This document shows positions 1 to 8,396 of a stretch of DNA of 64,000 bases, in pieces. The position numbers and the translations under genes are program-made. Each line of letters opens with the position of its first letter. Position 1 is the stretch's first letter. Under the pieces are notes generated by a model. The model ran no database searches and was not told the origin of the DNA. It saw nothing but the letters and a program-made list of their open reading frames with translations. The stretch lies in the NCBI RefSeq assembly GCF_001885735.1, contig NZ_JXKG01000003.1:124750-188749 (forward strand), in the 5' to 3' direction. Origin of the DNA: Enterococcus canintestini. Lineage in GTDB: Bacteria > Bacillota > Bacilli > Lactobacillales > Enterococcaceae.

Positions 1-178
1 TACCACGATAACTATTACTAATTTCGGAAAAAGTAGCTCCTATTTTAACAAACTTTTGATAAAATTCTTTATTTTTCATCTCACAGTTAATCTGATAAAA
101 ATCAAAATCGCAATCCAACTTCTCAAAATTAAAATTTGGTTGCCATTTATTTTGGTAAAGCTGAATCTCACGTTTCAT
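1..178 (-). CDS. Hypothetical protein, N-terminal part only (runs off the window)
   Basis: An open frame of 59 codons starts at ATG 178 and continues past base 1 without a stop. It begins MKREIQLYQNKWQPNF and is rich in Phe, Asn and Lys. The start overlaps the last 11 bases of the helicase-like gene, whose TGA stop lies inside it, so the two are probably translationally coupled and belong to one operon. I do not recognise the family from this fragment. Its tight coupling suggests it acts with the helicase-like protein, but that is inference. Confidence 0.55.
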   Translation of the reverse strand, partial: MKREIQLYQNKWQPNFNFEKLDCDFDFYQINCEMKNKEFYQKFVKIGATFSEISNSYRG

Positions 179-3100
179 TTTCTTCCCTCCTAATTTTAGG
201 ATACCATTCTTTCAAAGCGCTATTTCCCTTATCATCAAGCAACCATGGGATTTCAATGATAGCTGGCATAATGCGAAAAGCAACCTCTTTATCTGGTTTG
301 AATAAATTCAGTAACCACGCTTTTTGTCCCCCAACATCTTTTAATTTTTGCCTAATTTTTGCATACATTTTCTCGGCTGGAACTTTTGTCATTTCATGCC
401 AATTTTTAAAATCATAATAATTATTTTGTTTATCATAAAAATCAAATAGCTCAAAAGCACTAGCTGTCTTAATTTCGAATAAAGAAATATCCAACTCCTG
501 TTCGACGATAAAACGTCCGGCGACTTCGCCATATGCTCCTTTTAAAATTGCCTGATAGATTTTAGGATTGACAATATAGGGATTCATTTCAAATTCTGTT
601 TTAAAATTATTTTCTATAAAATATTCTTTCAGACCGGGATATTTTAATAACGTCTGAAGGCGGACATTTTCTTGTGAGACCTCGTAAATCGTCGGTATTT
701 CTCCTTTAAATTGTCGCTTCAAATCGGATTTACTCGTGCCAAAGTAATAAGTTTCCCACTCATCAACAGCATAAAAGTATTGATTATTAAAGCCATCAGG
801 AGCTTCAATGTAAGCATCTGCTAATCCATCAGTTGGTAAAAATTTACAAGTAGGGGCCTGTAATAAGGCTAACCTTAGATTGCGCCAGTCTGCACGAGCT
901 TTTTCACTAGTATGAATATTTGCTAAAAGTCGGTCCACGTATAAGCGACTATTTTTCAAATGAAAATTATTCCGTCGTCTGCGAGCTATCACTTGCGGAT
1001 TTACTTTGTTTTGTTCTTTTTGCTTCAAGTTTAAAATAGCTCGCATCTCAGGCGTTAACATCTCAAGGTTCAACCCCTCACTTGTAATGGTATCTAAAAG
1101 TGTAGGTGAGATTAAAACCGTAATATTTTTTGTTTTATTTTCTGTGCGGGTTATTCTTCCCACTGCTTGAATAACTAATTTAGTAGCCTTTAGGCGTACG
1201 CTGGGCGTTTTAGCCAATACGCCAGTCTTTAACGGTTGATATTGCCTCGTTGCGTAAATTTTTAAAATATCACCTACTAAGTTATTTTTATATTCACGAC
1301 TAATTTCGCCGTTGCCAAAAATATATTCAATCTCTAATAAAAATTTCAAAATCTGTCGATTCAATGCTTCATCGGCAATATTTTTCTGTAGATAAGACAG
1401 CAAATAGGTGATATTTCCTAGATAAATACCGTCAATATCTTTTAACATGCTCTTCATTTCTTCACTTAAATCCGACTGCAAACAAACAGTTTCGATCTCC
1501 TCACCAAAAGCATACTGTAAATTTTGACCGGCTCCAGTCGTAGCGTAAGAAGTTAAAATATAAATTTTTTCACCGCTACTTAATCTTTGCATTAATTCTT
1601 GTTTACGCTCCTCGTAACTTTCACTTTTTAAAATAAATATATCCGCCTTGACCTGATAATAGTTCGCTAACTTTTTAAAAGTTTTTTGGATAAATTCTGC
1701 CTCAAATTCGGCTTTTTTTATTTTTGGGAGTGTATTTTGCAAAGCCAAAAGAGATTGCTGTTTAGGCGAGGTTAAAAAAATACAAAAAGACTCTAGTAAC
1801 TCCAAATAACGATTTTGATAAAAAGTAATATTTTCTTGATCAATTCTATCCATTAAATTATCAATGGCCACTTTAGTTTCACGGGCTAAATGCTCTGGTG
1901 TTTCACTGCAGTTTTCATTTTGATAATGGTAAATAATCTCACTCAGTTTTTTGTCGGTAAATGATAAATCATAAAATTGGTCAAAAGCATAAGTCTTAAA
2001 AGCAATCTGATTTTCTTTGTACAGCGTATGTGCTTTTTGATAATCATTTTTCGTTTGATGTGACAATAACGTTTCATCTTCTGTAGCCACATGATAGTCT
2101 TTTCCCAGCTGACTTTGAATTCTTCTTAAATCATAGTTACCAATAACGGTTGGAACTAAAGCCGTAGCTGATAGACCAATTACTCTGGCTCGCTTAGCTA
2201 AAGTAATAATGGTGGATTCGGGGATATCTTCTATGCGCATCATTTGAATCATCGTGTCGAAAAAATTATTGTCAGAATCAACATATTCATACCATTGCAA
2301 TTGAATTTTAGTCTCATCCTTAATGTTACGTCTCAATTGAACGGGTCCCATTTTACGATTTACCAGTTTTTCAATTTCATCTGGTGAAAATTCAAAATGA
2401 TTAAATAAAGATGTAATTGACTGATGTCTTGTCATGCGACTATCATTTATTCCCCGCATATTATTGGTTTCTGTGCGCAACTGATAGGCCCACTGTTCGA
2501 CTGCTGCTTTGAATTTTTCAATAAAATAATACAATTCCGTAATCATCTCAATTGGTCTTAACTGTCTTTTTTCCAATACAGTTGCTTCATATTTTTCTTT
2601 ACTCACAAAAGACAAGTCAACCCTATCCTCAGCTGTATTAACAACTGCCGAAGTATATATTTTTTTATCGTCGTAAGAAAAATGATTTTCACCATCAAAA
2701 AGCACAACTCTATTTGTATTAACCGTTGCATCATCTGTTCTGTAAGTTAAATCAATTCGATACTTATCATACAATTCTTTTGCTTCAAGAATTAGTCCAG
2801 GAAAATTTTCTCCTCGCTTTTCTAAAAAGCTTCGTTTCAACTTATCATCATATTTTTTTAATATTTTTTCATGACGTGGATTTGTTAACGCATGATAGAC
2901 CCTGCGAAAGATTTTGAATAACTCAAAACGAGAGCTCAGTGCATAATCAATAATATCTGCTAAAATGACTTCTTTTGTTTCATCAAACTCATCAATTACA
3001 ATCGTTGCGCCTTCTGTTAAATACGAATTTAAAAAGACAAAATTTTTATCAATAATTGGATCAATAACTTGAATAAATTTCTTGACCGTCAGGAAAAAAA

Positions 3101-3656
3101 TTTTATAATTCCAAATTTTCGCAGTTGGATAAAGTTTACTTAACCACTGCCAATTTTTATCTTCATTAATTATCCTTTGCCGCTCTTCTAATTGTCGCGG
3201 TAAGTTATTGCCAATCATCTTTTTTAATTCACTCCGAAATTGCGGCTCTAAGTCCTCCCTAATAATTTGTTTTAATTCCCTTTTACGCTCTCCTTCTTCA
3301 CCATGATATTCCAGCACAGCTTTAAAAGTTTTTTTATACAATTCCGTCTTATATTCTTCTGGATAATCGGTTAATGTCGTTAAATTACTTAACAAAAAAT
3401 CGACATTCGCTTTGATATGTAATACTTCATTAGCAAATTCAGCTTCACGGTCATCTTTTTTATAAAACGCTTTTATTTCATTGGTAGACAAATTTTTTAT
3501 ATTATTAGTGATGAAGATTTGCTTATCTGTTCCTCTTTTAGCATTTTGATATAACAACTCTCTGGCTGCGTAGCTTTTTCCTTTGCCCGTTGGCGGATCA
3601 TATAAAAAAAGACCCGTTCGCGCTTGCATCACACCTTTAATATCGCGATATTTCAT
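168..3656 (-). CDS. Large SF2 helicase-like / DEAD-like ATPase (1162 aa)
   Basis: Helicase motifs appear in the right order. Motif I (Walker A) is DPPTGKGKS at residues 20-28. A Walker B/DEFD-type motif II (IVIDEFDE) lies near residue 222. SAT-like motif III (GLSATA) is mid-protein, and late motifs resemble V (TSYATTGAGQNLQY) and VI (AVGRITRT). This is the layout of a superfamily 2 nucleic-acid-dependent ATPase. The C-terminal ~300 residues have no domain I recognise, and there is no signal peptide or membrane segment, so it should be cytosolic. It overlaps the next gene by 11 bp. It lies in AT-rich accessory DNA beside a mobile element, so a role in defence or in an older element is possible, but nothing proves the substrate. 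Confidence 0.7.
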   Translation of the reverse strand: MKYRDIKGVMQARTGLFLYDPPTGKGKSYAARELLYQNAKRGTDKQIFITNNIKNLSTNEIKAFYKKDDREAEFANEVLHIKANVDFLLSNLTTLTDYPEEYKTELYKKTFKAVLEYHGEEGERKRELKQIIREDLEPQFRSELKKMIGNNLPRQLEERQRIINEDKNWQWLSKLYPTAKIWNYKIFFLTVKKFIQVIDPIIDKNFVFLNSYLTEGATIVIDEFDETKEVILADIIDYALSSRFELFKIFRRVYHALTNPRHEKILKKYDDKLKRSFLEKRGENFPGLILEAKELYDKYRIDLTYRTDDATVNTNRVVLFDGENHFSYDDKKIYTSAVVNTAEDRVDLSFVSKEKYEATVLEKRQLRPIEMITELYYFIEKFKAAVEQWAYQLRTETNNMRGINDSRMTRHQSITSLFNHFEFSPDEIEKLVNRKMGPVQLRRNIKDETKIQLQWYEYVDSDNNFFDTMIQMMRIEDIPESTIITLAKRARVIGLSATALVPTVIGNYDLRRIQSQLGKDYHVATEDETLLSHQTKNDYQKAHTLYKENQIAFKTYAFDQFYDLSFTDKKLSEIIYHYQNENCSETPEHLARETKVAIDNLMDRIDQENITFYQNRYLELLESFCIFLTSPKQQSLLALQNTLPKIKKAEFEAEFIQKTFKKLANYYQVKADIFILKSESYEERKQELMQRLSSGEKIYILTSYATTGAGQNLQYAFGEEIETVCLQSDLSEEMKSMLKDIDGIYLGNITYLLSYLQKNIADEALNRQILKFLLEIEYIFGNGEISREYKNNLVGDILKIYATRQYQPLKTGVLAKTPSVRLKATKLVIQAVGRITRTENKTKNITVLISPTLLDTITSEGLNLEMLTPEMRAILNLKQKEQNKVNPQVIARRRRNNFHLKNSRLYVDRLLANIHTSEKARADWRNLRLALLQAPTCKFLPTDGLADAYIEAPDGFNNQYFYAVDEWETYYFGTSKSDLKRQFKGEIPTIYEVSQENVRLQTLLKYPGLKEYFIENNFKTEFEMNPYIVNPKIYQAILKGAYGEVAGRFIVEQELDISLFEIKTASAFELFDFYDKQNNYYDFKNWHEMTKVPAEKMYAKIRQKLKDVGGQKAWLLNLFKPDKEVAFRIMPAIIEIPWLLDDKGNSALKEWYPKIRREENET

Positions 3657-3927
3657 TTTTTCACCTCTCTTTTAAAAATTTGAATTAATAAAATAATACC
3701 ACTTAAATTTTATCACCTTGATTATTTATTTGCTATGGGCAGTGAGCAAAATCAGGCTGGGCGCATGAATATAAAAAAGGGAAAATTTTTTGCAACAAAT
3801 AAATGCAGCCCTTTTAAAAAAGTGGGTGCATTTTTCACAGCTATTCATAAAAATCGTGAGCAATTTTTTAATCAAATTATATAGCAATTAGTTTTATAGA
3901 TAACGGTTTTATAAAAAGCAAAGAACA
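3657..3927. other. Intergenic stretch, no gene seen
   Basis: AT-rich spacer between two divergent genes. It presumably holds the promoter of the helicase-like operon on the minus strand. A short imperfect hairpin (ATGCA..CCC against GGG..TGCAT) at about 3803-3833 is followed by Ts on the plus strand and resembles a weak terminator, but no plus-strand gene ends nearby. Confidence 0.4.
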
Positions 3928-3956
3928 TTTCACTTTATTTGTGCCTTTGGTATAAT
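3928..3956 (+). promoter_or_regulatory. Promoter of the 177-aa unknown gene
   Basis: TTTCAC at 3928-3933 and a perfect TATAAT at 3951-3956 are separated by 17 bp. The -10 box lies downstream of the longest possible in-frame start at 3939, so that long start cannot be used and translation must begin at ATG 3993. Confidence 0.6.
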
Positions 3957-3992
3957 GAAACAAATTTTGATTTATCAAGGAGTTTATCCATC

Positions 3993-4526
3993 ATGAGTCC
4001 AGAAGAATATGCTTGGAACGAACACGAAAGACAATTGTATATTGCTAATAAAATAATTATCCCATCCCCATATAAAATAAAAATTATTGATAATTTAGCT
4101 AAGCGAAATGAATTAGAACATATTTTGAATAAATTACCGCAAAGAAACTTAGCTATTTGGGCCAGAAAGAACGCTGAGAGGTTCATTTCATATATAGATA
4201 TTGGCGATGCAAAACAAAAAAATGAGATAATTTCTAAAACTACTGCTATCTTATATAAGCGAATTGATGCTCAAATAAATGCTTTTGAATTGCGCAATGC
4301 AGGATTTTTAGCTAACACACTTGCCAAAGAATCAGTCAATGAGATAAGTAAATTTTCTGCGCGAGTTTATGCACAAGCTATTGCAACTGGTCATATGAGA
4401 GGACATGCGATTGTGTCTTCTGACTATGCCATCAAGGTTATTAATCTCCTAAGAAATGATGTGGACGAAGCTATTAATGAACGAAACAAACAAATATTAT
4501 TAGCACAGGCTATTTTGTTAAAGTAA
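3993..4526 (+). CDS. Hypothetical protein (177 aa)
   Basis: Start ATG 3993 is preceded by an AAGGAG ribosome binding site at about 3977-3982 and by a -10 box at 3951-3956. The product is a small, mostly helical, soluble protein with no signal peptide, membrane segment or cysteine cluster. It begins MSPEEYAWNEHERQLY and ends in a Lys/Leu-rich helix. I do not recognise the family. It is a monocistronic gene with its own promoter and a terminator about 95 bp downstream, and it is divergent from the helicase-like operon. No function is proposed. Confidence 0.6.
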   Translation: MSPEEYAWNEHERQLYIANKIIIPSPYKIKIIDNLAKRNELEHILNKLPQRNLAIWARKNAERFISYIDIGDAKQKNEIISKTTAILYKRIDAQINAFELRNAGFLANTLAKESVNEISKFSARVYAQAIATGHMRGHAIVSSDYAIKVINLLRNDVDEAINERNKQILLAQAILLK

Positions 4527-4619
4527 CTCTTGATATCAAGTGATGGTTAGAAGATAAGTCAATAATTTAATAGCTTATAAGTATTATCTAGCCGGAAAAA
4601 TATAATATAGTTTAAGAGG

Positions 4620-4648
4620 TCTGATCAAAAATCAGATTTCTTTTTTTA
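4620..4648 (+). terminator. Rho-independent terminator of the 177-aa gene
   Basis: A TCTGAT/ATCAGA stem (4620-4625 and 4631-4636) with a five-base loop is followed by a T-rich tract. It is short but correctly placed after the plus-strand gene. Confidence 0.6.
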
Positions 4649-4753
4649 GATATAAAACTGCTAAAATGGAGCCTCGATTATTTTAACGTTTTATACACGT
4701 GAAGCATCGTATTTTTTAATTTTGACCCAATTGTGTTAGCTATGCTTAGATGA

Positions 4754-4779
4754 TGAAAAAACGTATTCTAAAATACGTT
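4754..4779 (-). terminator. Terminator of the GNAT gene
   Basis: Read on the minus strand, an 8-bp AACGTATT/AATACGTT stem (4760-4767 and 4772-4779) with a 4-base loop is followed by a run of Ts. It lies about 107 bp past the stop of the acetyltransferase gene. Confidence 0.6.
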
Positions 4780-4885
4780 CCAAAGCAAAAGACACCTTCT
4801 CGCGCGGTGGAAAACAAATGGTGGCGGTGAAACAAATACTCTGCTATAAAATTTGATATTTACTGACCGATAAACTGAAATTTAT

Positions 4886-5443
4886 CTAGATTTTTTTATA
4901 TGTGTATACATCAACAGACACAATTTCTTTGCCTCCCCAATTCTTTTCTTGCGAAGTATAGTCTTCTTTTACAAATCCATTATTTAATAATATTTTTGCT
5001 GAATATAAATTTTCTGGCATGACAAATGCATTAAGCGTTGTAATACCAATTTTGTTTGTTAAATAGTTCACCATTAGTTTCAAAGTATTTGACGCAATTT
5101 TCCTATTCCAATAATCCTCATTTATTCGATAACCTATCGTTATTTTGTTTTCTTTCTTTTTGTAGTCGAACATTTCTGCTAAACCTACTAGTCTATTAGG
5201 TTTATCTTTCAAATAGATTCCTGCAATTATCATTTTTTTCTTCTCAAAATCTCTCCCGCTAAAATTTTTGATTGCAGTCTCTAATGTCTTAATATTTTTC
5301 TTATATAAAAACGGTGGTATATACTTATACACATTGTCATTATTGCTAATCTCTGACAACGCTACAACATCGCTTGATTCCATTTTCCTTATAATCACTT
5401 TTTCGTTTTCTAATTTGGGAAATACCTCAAATAACTCGATCAT
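4886..5443 (-). CDS. GNAT-family N-acetyltransferase (RimJ/RimL-like)
   Basis: The ~185-residue protein has the fold order of ribosomal-protein-type acetyltransferases. An N-terminal LENEKVIIRKMESSDV strand begins the fold, a central strand runs GLAEMFDYKKKENKITIGY, then comes IGYRINEDYWNRKIASNTL (acetyl-CoA region), and last a C-terminal AFVMPENLYSAKILLNNGF helix-strand. The last segment is typical of family members that act on N-terminal amines or small substrates. The start is set at the second of two adjacent ATGs (5443), which gives 5 bases after a GGAGG; a GTG at 5455 would sit before the ribosome binding site. The gene stands alone with its own terminator. Substrate unknown. Confidence 0.8.
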   Translation of the reverse strand: MIELFEVFPKLENEKVIIRKMESSDVVALSEISNNDNVYKYIPPFLYKKNIKTLETAIKNFSGRDFEKKKMIIAGIYLKDKPNRLVGLAEMFDYKKKENKITIGYRINEDYWNRKIASNTLKLMVNYLTNKIGITTLNAFVMPENLYSAKILLNNGFVKEDYTSQEKNWGGKEIVSVDVYTYKKI

Positions 5444-5734
5444 CATAACCTCCACAAATGCAATTTATTTAAGAATATTAGTAAAAAGAGTATATGTAAA
5501 GCACTGTATGGAGTAATTTATAAAGTATGCTACTAGAAAGTGAAAGTAGTAAATTAATAGTAAATGGGAAATAGTTGAGCGGTTTATCAAGGGATTAAAG
5601 TGCATAGGTATAGCTACCAATGGAGTATATTCCCATGTAAAGGTAGAAGGAACAGGGAAACTATCACAAAAAGAGGAGAGAGGAAATGTATAGAAGTAGC
5701 ATTAAAGAAAGAACACATTTGATACACGATAAAG
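5444..5734 (+). pseudogene. Possible decayed gene fragment in a non-coding stretch
   Basis: No intact gene is present in this stretch. On the plus strand, short coding-like pieces in different frames follow each other from about 5527 to 5735. One reads MLLESESSKLIVNGK and the next runs IVERFIKGLKCIGIATN onward before stopping. This would fit a small gene broken by two frameshifts, but I cannot identify a parent family and chance is not excluded. Confidence 0.25.
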
Positions 5735-5800
5735 AAAAAAAGGCACTATAATTTATGGGCCTGATGGAAATATTCCATCGGTCCCATAAATTATAATGCC
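5735..5800 (-). terminator. Long hairpin with T tract, probable former rplM-rpsI terminator
   Basis: Arms at 5742-5768 and 5774-5800 pair over 27 positions with three mismatches around a 5-base loop. On the minus strand the hairpin is followed at once by seven Ts (plus-strand As at about 5735-5741). It lies about 90 bp left of the mobile element's left attachment site. After removal of the element it would follow the rpsI stop codon, so it is probably the operon's original terminator. Confidence 0.65.
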
Positions 5801-5892
5801 CAAAATCGTTGATATGAATGGCACTCGATTTCCGAGGAAGTCTCCGTCCCATACTGTATTCGTAAGCGAATAAATTCGCAACGACTGCAGTA

Positions 5893-5908
5893 ATTAACGT
5901 TTTGAGAA
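5893..5908. repeat. attL core (16-bp direct repeat)
   Basis: The sequence attaacgttttgagaa is identical to the copy at 14687-14702. The match ends at once on both sides, so it defines the recombination core of the rpsI-specific integrase. Confidence 0.85.
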
Positions 5909-6020
5909 AAGACAAGTGTATTTTTTGAGAATCCGAGTCTATAGAAATCCGTTTATATCAAGAATTCAGGAATAATTATCCTACGTTATAATTGATAAAA
6001 AATGATTACTATAGATAGGA

Positions 6021-6039
6021 TTTGAACCAATTTGAACCA
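6021..6039. repeat. Left arm-type integrase binding repeat
   Basis: Two tandem TTTGAACCA units form tttgaaccaatttgaacca. A copy with one change lies just inside the right end at 14632-14650. Direct repeats near both element ends are the usual binding sites for the N-terminal arm-binding domain of Tn916-type tyrosine integrases. That function is inferred. Confidence 0.65.
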
Positions 6040-6088
6040 CGCAATAGATGCTAGTTGAATATATCTTTCTTAGAACAATAGCGATTAA

Positions 6089-8395
6089 TTATGAATTTAG
6101 AGCATTTAAATACTCTAACAGAACTCCTATCTCTCTTGTCTTATTCATAACTTCACTTTTCGAAATAATTCTGTTACTACCATGCGTACTCAAGTTAAGA
6201 AAAGCCAAAAAACTTTCTCTCTCATTCCTTGAGCCAATTGATTTGATTAGGCTATTAATTGTCTGTTTATCTTTATTATCAGTAATCAACTGAACAAAAT
6301 AATCGTAATCTTTTACAACTAACTCATAGTTACTAGATAAATTCTCTTCTTTAAGAATTCCTCTATTATTTAGAATATCAATGACGAGTAATTCTACAAG
6401 TGTTCTAACCGAAGACACAAATGTATAGCTGAATTTATCATTTAACGCCAGTTCGTTAAGCTCTGTGACAAAGGCTTTAATGCCTATAGGTAAATTAAGG
6501 GCTTGTGATACAGGCATCTTAATAAAATTTTGCCTGTGGACTGTAGACTTAATTTCTTTCGACGGATCTATTACTCTAAAATATGCCTCTATCTCATGTT
6601 GTAAACCAGTTTTTTTATCGACGAGATTTGCTTTTAACTTGACTTCTCTTATAGAATCAAATGTTATCAATCCTCGGCTCTTTTGATTGTTTACATCCAA
6701 TTCATCACAAATTATTTCTAACTTCACTCCTTTATCTTCTTCACCAAAGCTATTTATTACAGAAAAAAGATCATCATATTTATACTCATGGTGCAATTTT
6801 ACATCACTAATTTTTACCTTGATTTGTGGAGGATCCGGTTCAATTATATTTATTGTAGTAGTGACAATCTCATCTTCCATTTCATCCTTAATAATCCATT
6901 GCCCACTCTTGCTTAAATCTATTTTATCGGTCTCAACTGTTCCATAAAAGATTTTTCTAGAAACATTTTTATCAAGCTTACTAACTTCAGACCGAAAGCT
7001 TTCATCAATTTTACCTAAATAAATTCTTTTTTCTATATTTCTTTCTTTCTTTTGTTTTTTTATTATTTCTACTGAAAAATTCCGATCAAATAGAGTATAT
7101 TCAACTTTACCATTATTAATCTTCCATTTAATAAAGTCTTTTAGTAAAACATCTGGTCTCACTAAAGTCATTGCATCAAATCCATCAATAATTTGCGCTT
7201 CATCAATTTGTTTTGTTTTTAAAAAAACAGTTTTACCATTAAGTTCATTTTTTATTTTTGAACCTGTAGTTTGAATTTTTTTATTCAGTTCTTTGATAGA
7301 ATTGGTAATATCATCAGTTAAACTATTTTGAGAAAATTGTGTTCTGTCAGAATTAAAACTAATTCTTGGATCTGAACTTACGACACTTACATATCCTATC
7401 ATTTGCGATAAAACTAAGGAGGTCTTAATTGGCTTCATAACAGCAGTATCAAATATCGAGTAATTATTAAAGAGATTGTTGTTCACGTACAGTAACGGTG
7501 TGAGTTCAAGAGAAATTGGATTATAAAAAAGTTCATTGATTTTTTTCTTACCGTAAGATTCTAAAATGTAAGTTTGAATGTCTAAGCTTAATAAATATTC
7601 TTCATTTTGAGAATTAAAATCTTCCGAGTATACTAGTTGGTTCTTATAAAAATAATTTATTCTATTTTTAACAGTTGAAAATTTAACGCGTAGAAATTGA
7701 TTTTTCTTATGCTGGAGAGCTAAATCTATTTGTGTATTTGTTGCATACTCATTCCCATCTATTACTAATTTAATAATGAAATTAGGATCCGGAATAATGT
7801 CATCATACTTTTGATTTTTTTGGGAAATAAAAGAATTAAGGATTTTAGTTAAATTAACTTTATCGGAAAGGTACTCCTTCAAATTACCTATATTATATTC
7901 ATCAACCTCAACACTAATCTCCGTTCCTGCGGCTTCATCATCTTCTTTTTGAAAATGATTTATCACTAATGGATAATCAGATACATTGTATTCTTTAATA
8001 AGTTCATTGAAATCAACTGAAAATTCCAAAACCTCTCGTTTCGTAGTTTTCCATTTAACTTTTCGCCCAAATTTAAAAACAGATAGAAAACCTAATCCTT
8101 TTGACCCTTGGATTAATCTTTTATGCCCGTTTATTTCAATCTCATGACCATATTCTTTTTCGCTTGATGATATATGAAATAACTTATTAACATCATCAGT
8201 ATCCATCCCTGTCCCACTATCTTTAATAGTAAGATTTTTCTTTTCAGAATCAAGTATTATTTTTACCCATGGTGAACCCGCATCGTAAGAATTTTTTATT
8301 AACTCGTTTAAAGCAATAATATTATTAGGAATTTTCTCAGATAATTCACTAATTATATTGCCGCTGACGGTTATCTGTGATTGTGTTGTTTCCAC
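6089..8395 (-). CDS. GHKL-fold ATPase (Hsp90/MutL/MORC-like), candidate defence effector
   Basis: The N-terminal ~200 residues contain a Bergerat ATP-binding fold: N box ALNELIKNSYDAG (about 28-40), G1 DSGTGMD (about 58-64), G2 GSKGLGFLSVFKFG (about 96-109) and G3 GTEISV (about 157). A long middle region follows, as in MORC- and Hsp90-type proteins. The last ~130 residues form a helical domain containing SVRTLVELL and later LSTHGSN, an arrangement reminiscent of HEPN/abortive-infection C-terminal domains, though I cannot confirm this. Start is GTG 8395, one base after the methyltransferase stop, with a GGGGGG ribosome binding site inside the upstream gene, so the pair is translationally coupled. 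It is mobile-element cargo, AT-rich compared with core genes. Related GHKL ATPases occur beside methyltransferases in predicted restriction-like systems. Confidence 0.8.
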   Translation of the reverse strand: METTQSQITVSGNIISELSEKIPNNIIALNELIKNSYDAGSPWVKIILDSEKKNLTIKDSGTGMDTDDVNKLFHISSSEKEYGHEIEINGHKRLIQGSKGLGFLSVFKFGRKVKWKTTKREVLEFSVDFNELIKEYNVSDYPLVINHFQKEDDEAAGTEISVEVDEYNIGNLKEYLSDKVNLTKILNSFISQKNQKYDDIIPDPNFIIKLVIDGNEYATNTQIDLALQHKKNQFLRVKFSTVKNRINYFYKNQLVYSEDFNSQNEEYLLSLDIQTYILESYGKKKINELFYNPISLELTPLLYVNNNLFNNYSIFDTAVMKPIKTSLVLSQMIGYVSVVSSDPRISFNSDRTQFSQNSLTDDITNSIKELNKKIQTTGSKIKNELNGKTVFLKTKQIDEAQIIDGFDAMTLVRPDVLLKDFIKWKINNGKVEYTLFDRNFSVEIIKKQKKERNIEKRIYLGKIDESFRSEVSKLDKNVSRKIFYGTVETDKIDLSKSGQWIIKDEMEDEIVTTTINIIEPDPPQIKVKISDVKLHHEYKYDDLFSVINSFGEEDKGVKLEIICDELDVNNQKSRGLITFDSIREVKLKANLVDKKTGLQHEIEAYFRVIDPSKEIKSTVHRQNFIKMPVSQALNLPIGIKAFVTELNELALNDKFSYTFVSSVRTLVELLVIDILNNRGILKEENLSSNYELVVKDYDYFVQLITDNKDKQTINSLIKSIGSRNERESFLAFLNLSTHGSNRIISKSEVMNKTREIGVLLEYLNALNS

Positions 8396-8396
8396 T

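Noticed and set aside
3939..3992. Longer N-terminus for the 177-aa gene
   Set aside because: The start would lie upstream of the -10 box; ATG 3993 has the Shine-Dalgarno sequence.
4681..4700. Possible third attachment site (taacgtttt)
   Set aside because: Only nine bases match the core, which is expected by chance in AT-rich DNA.
5664..5915. 83-aa open frame on the minus strand
   Set aside because: It starts inside the attachment core and runs through the long terminator-like hairpin; it is created by the insertion junction and has no ribosome binding site.
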